From NCBI GenBank assembly GCA_027919835.1, contig JANVFP010000006.1, positions 496,001 through 560,000 of the forward strand: a stretch of DNA of 64,000 nucleotides. The letters run 5' to 3'. Position 1 is the stretch's first letter; each line of letters begins with the position of its first letter. The position numbers and the translations under genes were made by a program. Source of the stretch: Lentinula raphanica (Eukaryota; Basidiomycota; Agaricomycetes; Agaricales; Omphalotaceae). The notes beneath the pieces were generated by a model. That model did not search any database and was not told the origin of the DNA. It saw only the letters and a list, made by a program, of their open reading frames with translations. Positions 1 through 12,125 of this stretch are shown piece after piece.

Positions 1-132
1 CAGATTTGATCATGTGACAAACGCGGTTTAGCTAAGCATTTGATCTTCGGAGCTCGGGGATATTATTGACGGAGCTGCCGAAATGAGCAGCGAACAAAAT
101 CCTATCATGGCCCAGCTCTTCCTTGCACAAGG

Positions 133-2086
133 ATGACCGATATAGACACTGAAGCCAAAGTATACGGCAAGAATACCAAGTACTGCCTCACCTCTACTAC
201 TTTGACAGTCACAATCGGTGCGAAAAGACTTGTGTTGGGCGTATTAGAAGTGATTTGTGATAGGCGGACCACTAGGTAACAAGAAACCTGAGAGAATTCC
301 TCTGTACAACATCATTGCAGCTTCTTACCACCCCTCTGATTCGCAATTGCTCAAGGTCGCGTACGTGACTAGACAGAAGAAAAAAGGACCTTTGAAATTG
401 GTGCAATTGGACGGTCAAGTAGAGGGGGACAAGGCTGAATCGGCTGGTAACTTGGCAAAAACAACGTTGGAATGGGCGTATAAGGGTGGGTATTCATCGT
501 GCTGGGTGAACATGTACTGACATTGGATGTGTAGACATCAAGCCGAATCGTCGACTGAAAATCCTGGTTAATCCGCATGGTGGTGTCGTTCGTACTTGTT
601 GCTTCAACTTCCATGTTTCGTTTATTTTGAGTACCATGATTGGCAGGGAAAAGGAGTTGCTATATTCAACAAGCACATTGAACCGGTGTTTCGTGCAGCA
701 GGATGTAGCCTTGATATTGTCCGTGAGTATCAATGCCTAGTATCACTCTGAATTTCACTGAATATCTTACATCTAACCAGATACTCGAAAGACGGGAGAC
801 GCGTACGATATCGCGAAAACTCTTCCTCTAATTGAATATGATGCTCTGATAACGGTGTCGGGAGATGGTTTGGTTCACGAAGTATTGAATGGATTTGCGA
901 ACCATGTGAACCCTCGCAGAGCTCTCCGAATGCCAATCGCGCCTATACCCACTGGTTCGGGCAATGGACTATCCCTCAATTTACTTGGGCTTGAGGTACG
1001 CTTCACCAGTCCTTTTCGTGCTTCCTTTCGTCTAATACGCATTACAGGATGGCCTAGACGTAGTTGCGGCGACTCTCAATATAATCAAAGGTGTGGTTGT
1101 TTCGGTGTATACAACAGATCACCTTACGCTCATTCTTTTGCAGGATCTCCCATGCCTGTTGACGTATTTTCTTTCACTCAGAACGGCAAACGAACGATCT
1201 CGTTCATGTCTCAAGCATTGGGTCTCATGGCTGACGTTGACCTTGGTACAGAGGATCTTCGCTGGATGGGGGATTCCCGTTTCATGTATGGTTTATTCCG
1301 TGGACGTAGGTGTTTCCTCGATTCCCGTTAGTGCTAAACGTTGATTTCGTTGGCTAGTCATCAAGTTTAAGCCATGCGACGTGCAATTATCTTACAAGGC
1401 TGTTGAACAAGACAAGAGGAAGATGTTCGAGAACCTAAATCTGAGATTGTCTAAACGGTCAGACTATACTCCTGAAGATCTGGATGACGATACGACGCTT
1501 CCCGAGCCCAAAGTTGGGTCGAACGAAACTGAAGGATGGACAACTTTTTCCGAGCCACTTCTTTATATGTACGCAGGTAAAGGGCCATATGTTGCAAGGT
1601 GACTTCCTTTTCTGCCCAGATCATCTTCAAACCCTGACTGTCTCTATAGGACTTTCATGGCTTTTCCGGTGTCTCTCCCTGACGATGGATTAATAGACAT
1701 TGCTGTTCAGTCCACGGTATGTCTTGCGTGGTATGCGCCTTGAATTACGATCCTCATGGCGTTTGTGACAGAAAAACTTCTCGAGAACCGGTGTTCTATC
1801 TTCGTTCGATGGTGCTCCAAAAGGCGAAATCTATTGGAATGATAGTGTAGGTCCACCGTACTGTGTTTGCTTGAAAGTGAACTTCCATGACATACAGTTG
1901 CACTACATCAAAGCGGAGGCGTACCGTGTGAAACCTCTTTCGAAAAAAGGATACTTGTCTATCGATGGCGAATCTTATCCTTTCGAGGAATTCCAGGTTG
2001 AGGTCCTCCCAAGACTTGCCACTTTGCTCAGCTCGCACGGTCACTACAAGGCACCTTTCGATGACACGAAAGCTCGAAGCAAGTAA
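133..2086 (+). CDS. LCB4: Sphingoid long-chain-base kinase (sphingosine kinase)
   Basis: Phosphorylates sphingoid bases such as phytosphingosine to the 1-phosphate at internal membranes. The start is the ATG at 133; a 46-nt intron (218-263) joins it to IGGPLGNKKPERIPLYN. Joining about ten short exons gives the diacylglycerol-kinase-type catalytic domain: ILVNPHGGKG (nucleotide-binding loop), then VSGDGLVHEVLNG and PIPTGSGNGLS, the family hallmarks. A C-terminal half follows with WTTFSEPLLYMYAGKGPYV, FPVSLPDDGLIDIAVQST and EAYRVKPLSKKGYLSIDGE, typical of yeast Lcb4/Lcb5. All joins I checked stay in frame, so the gene looks intact. The N-terminus is shorter than in yeast Lcb4. Family assignment is firm; choosing LCB4 over LCB5 is arbitrary. 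Confidence 0.93.
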
Positions 2087-2796
2087 TCATACCCTTCCTT
2101 TCTCATAATTTTGGGACATGTAATGTACAAACATTATACAAATGAAAGGGAACTCTCGGACGCGTGCCATGTAGTGGTACTAGATTCAAAGTGTTGCGAC
2201 GAAGGCGCGAGGCGAAATGAGTACTTGACTTACCTTGTATGTGGTTGGAGAAGGAGGGCGAAACACAAAGACGAGATTCCAAAGCGAGGCTTTCGAGTGG
2301 TACATAGATCTGCTTTGAAGCAGTCCGAAGCTTGACTAGGACTGCTAACTAGCCTCCAAATTCCGGGGAATTTGATTTTTCACAGGGACCGAAGTCAGCC
2401 GATTTTCAACGGAACATCGGGACTCGGAAGCTTAAATGTACCTGGTAGAGTCACTGGATATGTGGACTGACTGTAATTCGAGCTACCAGTGATGCATTCA
2501 TGTTGGTGGGCAGTCTGTTCAACAAGGCATGCGAAGGGGGGATAATGATTTTTGCTGTCGAGGGCAAAATGCAAGCTGCATTTGAGAGAATTGAGAAAAA
2601 CTTTTGCCAAGAACTTCAATTTTACCATCAAAATGACAAAGACGGATTCGGATTTGGACGTTCGATCAAGGATCAAAATCTTCCCACCATGGTTCAATGC
2701 GGGGTGGATTGACCGAGTTGCCAAAATTCTAGACATTTTTCTGCCAATAAACCTCTTCCACTCTTTTTCGCTCTTTGCTCCTACTCTCCTTCCGCC
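2087..2796. other. Intergenic region, glucan synthase promoter
   Basis: About 710 bases between the kinase stop and the glucan synthase start. Open frames here are short and resemble nothing known. A CCAAT box lies at 2744-2748, followed by a CT-rich tract (about 2752-2795) running to the ATG, as is common before fungal starts. I see no repeat or RNA gene. Confidence 0.5.
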
Positions 2797-5700
2797 ATGC
2801 GGTTCAAAACCGCCTTATTTCCTTTCGTCTCTCTCTTATCTTCCGCTCTCGTTTCTGCCTCTCCGTACCGAGAAGACCTTGTTAATTATAACCTCAATAC
2901 CAACAAGGACGCTACTGATCCTACTCAGTATTCCACAACTCGCCAGAACACCACATATACGCCTTCTCCGGACAACTGGCGCTCTCTTCCAGTCTACACC
3001 ATTCTCCTTGATAAATTTGCAGATGGCGACCCTTCCAACAATGATTACTTTGGTACAATGTTCGAGACTGATTGGCGTGAAACCCAGCTTCGTTTCGGTG
3101 GTGATCTCAAAGGTCTCGTAGCTCGTCTTGACTATCTTCAAGGCATGGGCATCAAGGTCATCTTCATATCTGGTACACCATTCTTGAATATGTTATGGCA
3201 AGCCGACAGTGAGATTCACATTCTCCCAATTCACTCGCGCATGATTGATTCTTTGTTTCCCAGGTTACTCCCCTCTCGACTTCACGGTGCTGGATCCTCA
3301 TTGGGGTACATGGGACGACTGGGTCGACACTATCGCTGAAATTCACGCTCGTGGTATGTACCTCATGGCTGACTTCACGGTCGGCACCATGAGTGATTTG
3401 ATCGGTTTCGATGGGTATGTAACGCGTCAATCCTCATGATAGGTATTTTCGCTGATTTGAGGAACCAGCTACATCAACACAACCGCCCCGTTTGACCTTA
3501 ACGAGTACAACGGAGTATGGAAACACCCCGACTATGTTCCTTGGAACTTCACCGAATACAAGGATTTTCAGGTTTGTTAACTTCCGCATATAGCTCTCTT
3601 TCGCACCTTTCATCGATGCTGTATAGATCACCAACACTAGAAATGATTCTTGTCAAACTCCTAAGTTTTGGCTTGATGATGGCACCATTGTCACTGTGGA
3701 CACCAACGGTTGCCTTGAGTCTGATTTCGATCAGTACGGTGATATGGAAGCTTTCGGTGTGCATCCTGACTGGCAGCGTCAATTATCGAAGTTTGCTTCC
3801 GTGCAAGATCGACTGCGAGAATGGAAGCCTTCGGTGATGGATAAACTCACTGCATTCTCTTGCCTCGCCATCACGGCGCTCGATATAGACGCTATCCGTA
3901 TCGACAAAGCTACCCAAGTCACAGTCGATGCTCTTGCAACTTGGGCCAGTAGTACTCGTGCTTGTGCTAGCAAACTCGGCAAGACGAACTTTTTCATCCC
4001 TGGGGAAGTCACTGGTGGAAACACTTTTGGGTCTTTGTACATGTGAGAATATCATTCTTTTTCCCCCTATATGCGCTGTTGATAAGCCCTTTCCGTCTTG
4101 TAGTGGGCGTGGGCGTACTCCTACCATGCTTCCACCTGGTTTCTTGGCGGCAGCGAATGTTACATCGAGTATGTCAGAGTACTTCCTGCGCGATGCTCCC
4201 TACAATGCTCTCGACGGAGTTGCATTTCATTACTCCATATACCGTTCGCTCACTCGTTTCTTGGGCATGGACGGAAATCTTCAGGTCGCATACGATGTCG
4301 ATACCAACTTCGTCACTGCCTGGAATCAGATCTTCGTTACCAACGATTTCGTCAATGCTCAGAATGGAACTCTGGACCCTAGGCACATGTTCGGGACCAG
4401 TAACTTCGATGTTTTTCGCTGGCCTAGCTTAGAAATGGTACACAAAGAAGCGCTCTTGCCACTTTTATGACATCGCTGGTGATGCCTGGGATAGTTTTGG
4501 TGAGTTCCAATCTGAGTCTCATTCAGTGACTTGTCTAAAATCAACATTGTTGTCAGTATTTCTATGGCGAGGAACAGAACATCTACATGTATGACACTGG
4601 AGCGTCTAACTACCTCTACGGGTAAGTCTGACATCTCCGTTATTCACTACCTTGATCTGAGTGCACTCAATTGCGATCTGTAGACGTCAAGCTATGCCAG
4701 GAACCCAAGCTTGGAAACGACACGGATGCTACAAACTAGGTTCTACCCAGTATTTCAACATGCCTCTTAACAAAGGTGCCCTTGGATGCTACGACGACTG
4801 GAATGGTCGCGATCACTTCGATCCTACCATGGATTCGCGTCGCCTATTCGGGCAATTCAACCATCTCCGCTCAGTGTACGGCTCTCTTCAGGATGGATTC
4901 AACCTCGTCCAACGAGGGAATTGGACGTACTATATCGAGCGTCCTGGTTCAAACGGTAGCGCCACTGAAATGGGCCTGTGGTCCATCTCTCGTTCCGCTA
5001 TCAGCGGTGTCCAAACTCTGGGGGGCACCTATCAGGACCAGGTGTGGCTGTTATACACGAACGAAAATACGACCAAGACTTGGTCATACGACTGCAAGGA
5101 TGATTTATGGATCTCCTCTCCTTACACGTCCGGCACCACCGTCAGAAACCTATTCGCACCTTACGAAACGTATACGCTCCAGGATTCTCTCTCGTCGTAT
5201 AATAACGACAATCAATCGCCTTGGTATGGTTGTTTGAATTCTGTTACGATGGCCCCCTATGGGTTCAAGGCACTTGTGCCAGAGAACGAATGGGTCGGCC
5301 CGCCCCCCGCACTCACAGCGTTCACTCCCGGTCATGATGCACGTATCCTCGTTGATTCCGGTGACGAAAATGCGACAACGATCAAAATCTCGCTAGAATT
5401 CAACACAGAGATGGATTGTAATAGTGTGACCAACAGCATCTCGATGAACATGTCTAGCTACAGTGGGGCACCGACTCCGTCAATAACGAACGTCAACTGT
5501 GGTGCTCTCACTAATCCGGCCACCGGCAACGTTCAAGGTGTTTCTCAGACGCAATGGGTCTGGAATGCAACATTGACGAACTTCCCTGATGGTATTCTGA
5601 CCTTGACCGTCAATAACCCCTCAACTTCCAATGGAAATGGAACTGGTGTAAGATTCATCGTAGATATCAATGCTACCTTGTCTAACGTAATGTTCACAGT

Positions 5701-8700
5701 CGACAGATCATCTCATGTTGAGGAAAGGATCGTCCGGGAACGTCATGGTCTTCCCCGAGAACGATTATAACAGCAGTGCCCTGACTTCTTCCAATGGGAA
5801 ATATTACTTCAGCCATACCGCGTACGGAGCTGATATGTTCCGTTATTCTTGGAATTATGGGCAAAATTGGACCAACTGGACCAACTGGGAAGACACTACT
5901 ACCATTGACACGTCCTCGTTCGATGGCACGAATCAATTCTGGGAGGGTAGTCATATCATGGTCCAATGTAAGATTATCACGATCTCCTTGGTCTGGTTTG
6001 CTCAGTTTCCGTATAGATTGGAGTCAAGCTGCTCTTTCTACTTCGGCCGTCGTCCATGCAGATTACGGGTATTCGGGATATCCACGACGAGTTCCTCAGT
6101 TCCTAGCCCGTGGTCCGTTCAATGATTGGGGTTTCGACAAGGGTCTTCCGAATCAAATGACTCAGAACTCGGATGGCAAATGGGAACTCGAGATAATGGC
6201 TCAATGGCCAACATATGTTCAGCTGAATGGTAACACATTTTTCGATGGCCCGAGACAAACCAATCTGATTTTCTGTTCCAGTGTTCGGCTTCGATAATTT
6301 TTATTATGGTGATACCGACGGCGACGGCGTTCTTGATCGCCTACCCCCTAACACCGCGGCGCCTAATTACCTTAATATGTCTGCCCCACCCTCTCCTCAT
6401 CTAGCCTGGTCTCTTATCGTCGATGATTCTACGATGACCTGGACACTATCTCCTCGAGGACAATCTTCTGTTGGCGCCACTATGTACGCCCTTCTTCTGT
6501 CAATTCCGCTTGTCACTGGTTCGCTCGCCGTCCTTATCTTCATGTGGTCATTCTATGGAATCAAGTACAACCAATACGGCGTCAAGGCTAAATCGTCTCA
6601 AACCAATTACTTCCCTATTTTCAGCGCCTTTTCTCATAAATCAAATAACGATTTGAAAGATGGAGGCGCCGCATCCGAGAAATTGTTCGGTCACAAACAC
6701 AACGGCGAGATAATTGGCTGGCCGGAGGATAAAACAAACGCAGGAAGGTCCTGATTGCTACCCTAGAGTATGAGATCATCGACTGGAAGCTCAAAGTCAA
6801 AATCGGTGGTCTTGGTGTCATGTCCAGTCTGATGGGCAAAGCGATGACAGATGTCGACCTGGTATGGGTTGTGCCCAAGGTCAAGGATTTAGAATATCCC
6901 CCGGGCGAACCAGCTCAACCTATCGAGGTCATCATCTTTGGAGAGCCTTATTTGATTGAGGTTGAAACGCACATCTTGGACAACATCACCTATGTCATTC
7001 TTGATAGTCCTGTCTTCCGCGCTCAGACGAAAGCCGACCCTTATCCTGCTCGTATGGACGATCTTAGCTCCGCAATTTTCTACTCGACTTGGAATCAAGC
7101 TATTGCAGCTACAGTCCGCCGTTTCCCCTTGATCGATATCTACCACATCAACGATTATCATGGTGCCCTCGCTCCAATCTATCTTCTTCCCAAGGTTCTC
7201 CCGGTCTGCTTATCTCTCCATAACGCGGAATTTCAAGGTCTGTGGCCTCTGCGTACCAAGGAAGAAATGAAGGAAGTCTGCTCGGCATTCAACATAAGCA
7301 AAGAACACTGCACGAAATATGTTCAATTCGGAAACACTTTCAATCTTCTACATGCCGCCGCATCTTTCATCAGTTCCCATCAAAAGAGTGTCGGTGTTGC
7401 TGGTGTATCTGACAAATACGGAAAGCGTAGTTGGGCCCGATATCCCGCTCTTTGGACCCTCAAACACGTTGACTCATTGCCTAATCCTGATCCCACCGAC
7501 ATTGCAGCTCTGGATGAAAACCCCGTAGATACGCACAATGTCCAGATTGATCAAGTTTCCGAAGCTGCACGTCCGGAAATGAAGCGTCAAGCACAAGAGT
7601 GGGCGGGTATCAAACAAGATCCAAACTCCGACTTGTTTGTTTTCGTCGGTCGTTGGTCAAAACAAAAGGGTGTTGATCTTATAGCCGATGTGCTGCCTTC
7701 CCTGTGAGTAAATGGTCTTTTGCCGCTATTAGTAGAGTTATGTTTAATCTGCTCCAGACTTGAGAAACGTCCTTCCATTCAAGTCATCGCCGTAGGACCC
7801 GTCATCGATCTATATGGACGCTTTGCTGCTGAGAAGCTCGCTCGACTTATGGAAATATATCCTGATCGTGTTTACTCTAGGCCTGAGTTCACGGCGCTTC
7901 CTCCATACCTTTTCAGCGGTGCCGATTTTGCGTTGATTCCTTCTCGAGACGAACCGTTCGGACTTGTGGCAGTCGAATTTGGAAGGAAAGGTGCTCTTGG
8001 AGTAGGAAGTCGTTTAGGAGGTCTCGGGCTTATGCCTGGCTGGGTGAGTAGTTGTGCGTATGTTCCTATGCATGCCTCAAGCTGAGTTTTTGCCTTTGTA
8101 GTGGTTCCCTGTAGAGTCTAGCTCGACTGCCCACATGTTATCACAACTGACCAAGACTATCAAACTGGCTCTCAAATCAACCGAAGAAGAACGCGCTATC
8201 CTTCGGGCACGATCAGCTGTTCAACGTTTCCCTGTAGTCGAATGGCGCCAGCGGACAGAGGATTTCCACAAACGCAGCATTATTCTCAGCAGAAACCTGG
8301 CCGGTGCCAATGCATGGCGAGAGTCGGACTGTAACAGCGAAGGCCTCCGTCCCGTAGTAGATACAGATGATTGGGATCCGGTTAGCCAATCGTATCCTTC
8401 TCAACCTGAATGGGATAAGAGAAGTAGTATGATGAGCGGCTCTTTAGCTAGCCCGGTAATACCGAACAGCCCCGGTTCACCTGGACGTTGGAGTTCGGAC
8501 ACACTCACTCCTAATCTGCCACCACGTTTAATTCAGCCAGATGGCAGAAGCTTATTCTCTGCGGACCATGGAGACAGCGACTACTTCTCTACACATGCAA
8601 GCGATCAAGATTATGGAGATTTCTTGGAAAAAGCAAACCGAGTCATAGCCCGCGATCACCGACATGCTCCTGATCCTTTCCTTGATAGTGCTCCCAACCG

Positions 8701-10915
8701 TCCTTTTGGGCTGCATTCACGCATATCGTCCGTCGAGTCGATATCATCTATCTTGGACGAGAAATCCAATTCGCCTTTGAACAAAGCCATAGCTTCCGTG
8801 AGTGTTGAACCCCCTTTTTTAATGGTTTAGTACTGAGAACCTCCTAGTTCACGGATTCCGATGGTGGTGTAGCAGCTGATTTCATTCAGAAACTGCAAGC
8901 ACTAAACGCCAAAAACTCAGAGCACGAGTTATCCATTGAGAAGTATCTGATGAAGAGCGAAGAAGCCTTCTTTGGTAAAGTCAAAAAGGACAAGTTATCA
9001 AGCGCTGCAAGTATACGTTCGTCGCAAAGAGACTCTGTTTGGGGTACTCCGGCACCTTCCATGTATTCCCGACCTGAATGTAGGAGTTCACTCCAGAGTC
9101 CACATCAAGCTGCCATGTCTGACTTTCACACGTCACTATAGCACCGAATGTTCAAACGTCTTTCTCTCATATGTTCGAAGATGGAATGATTCATAACGAT
9201 GGACCACCACCAGATTCTGTACCAATGACCGGACTACAAATTGCTCTTGCTCGTGAAATCAAAGGTTGGCCTCTATACACTATCATTATCGCCCTTGGAC
9301 AGGTTAGCCTTTCCTGACTATTGGTATGGGCCCTCTTTTAACAAGGTTATAGATGATCAGTGCTACTAGTTTCCAAATAACCCTTCTCACTGGACGAAAT
9401 TGGGAAGACGATCTTCAGTTATATGTTCTAGGTGGCGTGTTCCTGGCTGCTTCCGCCGTTTGGTATCCTCTTTTCCGCTTGAAGCCATCGATATACGTCC
9501 TCTCCACTCCTTGGCTCTTTTTTGGACTAGCCTTCTTCATCATAGGGCTACCTTCCGCCTCGAGTGCTCTTCATCCAACTCACCATATCCTTTCGAATAT
9601 CGCAACTTGGAGTTACGCCGTTGGTTCCGCTGCAGCCTTCTTGTTCTTCGGGCTCAATTTCGGTGAGGAAGCGGTGAGTTTTTTCTTTGTTCATGTCTTC
9701 ATTCTTCTCATAAAAGCAATACTAGGGTGCTGCAACGGAAGTTTGGACGCTCAGAGCATGTATCGTACAAGGCTCACAACAAGTGTGGGTCGCCGCACTT
9801 TGGTACTGGGGCAACTCCTTGAATGGTCAAGTTTCCGATTATATCCCACCTTGGTGGATAGTCTTGATCGTCTGGCCGCTATCTGTCATGAGTTTTGTCT
9901 TCTTTTATTTGATGTTATTCGGGTTGCCTGGTGAGTAACCGCGCGGTCTCGCGTTTATCGTGTTGATCAAATTGTTGTAGAATACTATCGACAAACACCT
10001 CCGAAGGTTCCTCACTTTTTGAAGACACTCTTCCGTAGAAAATTAGTTCTGTGGTTCCTTGCATCTGAGGTCCTGCGTGACTACTGGCTCAGTGGTGTAA
10101 GTGTTCGCCCACCTCAATCCGCTTTTGTACGTCCTGACCGTGGGTGTCAAGCCTTATGGACGCAACTGGGGCTTCTTGTGGGACGTCAATGTGCCCAAAT
10201 GGCAAATCCTCCTTCTCGTCCTAACCTTCTTTGTCGGAGTATGGGCTGCCATGCTATTAGTTTTGACTCACTTCAGCAAAACACATACATGGCTTCTTCC
10301 CGTATTTGCTGTCGGGCTTGGTGCTCCAAGATGGTGTCAGGTGTGTGTCCATGCAAAGATCGGTCATCGTCTCTAACTCTGATCAACTGCAGATGCTTTG
10401 GGGAACCTCTTCATTGGCACTGTACATCCCTTGGGCTGGCCATTCAGGGCCTTATCTTGGTCTCTCTCTCTGGCTGTGGCTCGGTGTACTCGATGCAGTG
10501 CAAGGTGTGGGACTGGGTATGATCCTTCTGCAAACCCTTTCACGACTTCACGTTTGTGCCACGTTGGCGTTTTCACAAATCATTGGATCTGTGTGTGTGA
10601 TGATCGCTCGAGCAACTGCACCGAATGCCATTGGACCTGGGACTGTTTTCCCTGACGCTGCCAAGTGGGACTTCTCCGAAGGATTAAAAGGTGCGTACTC
10701 TGTCCAAGATTATGATGATATAGAGTTTTCAACGCCTATTCTTAGGGAGCCCAATGGCTGAACCAATGTTCTGGCTTGCTCTCATCTGCCAGTTAGTCAT
10801 CGTAGTCGGGTACTTCTGGTTCTACCGTAAAGAACAGCTTGGTCAGTCCGCCTTCTTTTGGTTTTCTACACCCCATGGAACTCATTCTTGTGATTTACAT
10901 TCAGCACGACCATAA
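2797..10915 (+). CDS. AGS1: Cell wall alpha-1,3-glucan synthase (frame broken at two points)
   Basis: Makes the alpha-1,3-glucan of the fungal wall at the plasma membrane. An N-terminal signal peptide ([20 protein letters not shown]) leads an extracellular GH13 amylase-like domain with [11 protein letters not shown] (nucleophile region), PGEVTGG (acid/base region) and YGEEQ. A membrane segment (about 6477-6550, [17 protein letters not shown]) precedes a cytosolic GT5 domain with [22 protein letters not shown] and [19 protein letters not shown] Ser-rich linker and a multi-span C-terminal domain end in FYRKEQLARP, with the stop at 10913-10915. About 17 short introns join cleanly. The frame is lost at 4433-4435 and at 6736-6738, each fitting one missing A in an A-run, while both flanking frames stay conserved. 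The gene is therefore either a recent pseudogene or carries assembly errors. The family call is certain. Confidence 0.95.
4432..4439 (+). other. AGS1: Frameshift site 1 in the glucan synthase
   Basis: Upstream the frame reads [10 protein letters not shown] and then runs into a stop at 4468-4470. From 4437 the +1-shifted frame continues as [21 protein letters not shown] up to a normal donor, matching the conserved amylase-domain segment. One extra A in the AAA at 4433-4435 would restore a continuous frame. A decoy intron (GT at 4438, AG at 4556) would also restore the frame but would delete this conserved segment. Confidence 0.85.
6731..6747 (+). other. AGS1: Frameshift site 2 in the glucan synthase
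   Basis: The frame reads [12 protein letters not shown] and then stops at 6752-6754. The shifted frame gives [16 protein letters not shown] leading straight into the GT5 motif KIGGLG. One extra A in the AAA at 6736-6738 would join the two as the family motif (K)[13 protein letters not shown]. No GT-AG intron of usual size restores frame without deleting this block; a 77-nt decoy (6690-6766) would do so at that cost. Confidence 0.8.
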
Positions 10916-11296
10916 AGCATCGTTCAATTTTGTCTATTATGTCAACAATATCGTTATTCTCGTCTCGTTCTTCATGTTCCGTTCTCAACCAAAATTTTTA
11001 TACATCATTGCATGGAATCCAATTATCGCATTTTTGTTATCGTGGTCGATGTCGCATCTGGGTTTTTGTTATCTCTGTTGTACACATACTATTGGTTTTT
11101 GAAAAGTTCGCAGGAGATTGCTGTCTATCGTTCACAACTGTCTTTTCCGGGATCACCTTTCCTTTGGACTTGTCATGGAAGCATACAAGGGCTACTGATA
11201 CATTGCATTATGAAGATGTAATCATACAGTACAATATACATTTTTCATTAATGTGAAGTGCCGCAACTTCGTGAACTGCTGCAACGATGAGATTTG
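10916..11296. other. Glucan synthase 3' flank
   Basis: About 380 bases between the glucan synthase stop and the left target-site repeat of the transposon. It is AT-rich and probably holds the 3' UTR. Open frames here have no recognisable similarity and I see no gene. Confidence 0.4.
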
Positions 11297-11304
11297 ACAT
11301 ATGC
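11297..11304 (+). repeat. Left target-site duplication (8 bp)
   Basis: The octamer ACATATGC occurs here and again as a direct copy at 12055-12062, exactly flanking the inverted-repeat element. Eight-base duplications are the rule for hAT transposons. Confidence 0.7.
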
Positions 11305-11336
11305 CAGAGCTTTCACACCAGCGAAAACAGAGCAAA

Positions 11337-11362
11337 GTAGAGGTAGAGGTAGAGTAGAGGTG
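11337..11362 (+). repeat. Left subterminal GTAGAGG array
   Basis: Several copies of GTAGAG(G) run head to tail just inside the left end of the element. They mirror the right-end array in inverted orientation. Such subterminal repeats commonly serve as transposase-binding sites in hAT elements; that role is inferred here. Confidence 0.65.
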
Positions 11363-11953
11363 GAGCTTTAAGTGGATAGATTACTAGGAGTAGATCCTAC
11401 AACACCTCTTAGCGGCCTCTACTTCTGAGTCCAAAGTAGAAGTACACCAGCGCTCGTCAGTCCTGTATTTCGGCAACCACCGGCATTTGCGTTCGCCGCT
11501 TGGCGGCGGGCCTCCCGAAAGTCTGAACACTGTTGACTGTACTCACAATTCAAGGATGTGCATCCACTTCTATCTTAAAAGAGACACTCCCAAGAGTCCC
11601 AGCAATGCTAGCTAATTTTTACTGGCATATACTAATGCCAGTGATCACTAAATAGTATTTTTTTGGTGTGGCGGCCATTCGGCATTGCCCCAGTGATCAA
11701 TCATCAATGATTCCGGCAGTAAGTACTCTACGGGAGCTCGGCAACTGTGTTAATCATTCTTTTCTCTCTGTGCAACGCTGCATACGGAGACACATCTTTA
11801 AGGCTCCGACAATGTTACACTCCTCCGGCTGCTGGTGCGAGCAAGGTAGACTGTAGACAGACTGAGCGGCAACTATACATGTTATTTCGGCATCTGTGGG
11901 CTCCGGTTGATTCAGTGTTGTGGTAGAGGCTCTACTTTTGAAAGCCATCCTCA

Positions 11954-12021
11954 GAGTAGAGAGGTAACCTCTACTTCCTACCTCTACCCAAAATCTACCT
12001 CTACTCTACCTCTACTCTACT
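11954..12021 (-). repeat. Right subterminal CCTCTAC array
   Basis: Multiple CCTCTAC / CTCTAC units, the complement of the left array, occupy the last 100 bases of the element. The outer units are nearly continuous (11995-12021). Together with the left array they make an extended inverted structure beyond the terminal repeats. Confidence 0.65.
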
Positions 12022-12054
12022 TTCATTTCAGTTGTCGCTGGTGTGAATGTCCTC

Positions 12055-12062
12055 ACATATGC
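12055..12062 (+). repeat. Right target-site duplication (8 bp)
   Basis: Direct copy of ACATATGC found at 11297-11304. It lies 64 bases before the start codon of the PRCC-like gene. Confidence 0.7.
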
Positions 12063-12125
12063 TGCCCCCACAATAGGCGCCTCGGCGCCAATTTGAATAT
12101 CACTACTCGTCCAGTGTCCACTATA

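Larger units (their letters stand above)
11305..12054. mobile_element. Non-autonomous hAT-like DNA transposon (MITE), 750 bp
   Basis: The ends form an imperfect terminal inverted repeat of about 20 bp. The left end begins CAGAGCTTTCACACC and the right end, read on the minus strand, begins GAGGACATTCACACC; 13 bases (TTCACACCAGCGA) are identical at 11312-11324 and inverted at 12035-12047. The left tip CAGAG fits the hAT tip pattern YARNG. Directly inside each end sit arrays of GTAGAG(G) units in opposite orientation. An 8-bp direct repeat flanks the element. Internally there is an 8-bp hairpin (11621-11628 with 11635-11642) but no transposase-like frame, so it needs a transposase from elsewhere. 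The superfamily call rests on duplication length and tip only. Confidence 0.75.

Noticed and set aside
5649..5706. Apparent third frameshift in the glucan synthase
   Set aside because: Using the later acceptor (GACAG, about 5706) joins GT to [20 protein letters not shown] in frame, so it is a normal intron.
10930..11256. Open frames directly after the glucan synthase stop
   Set aside because: AT-rich, overlapping in several frames, with no family resemblance; most likely 3' UTR.
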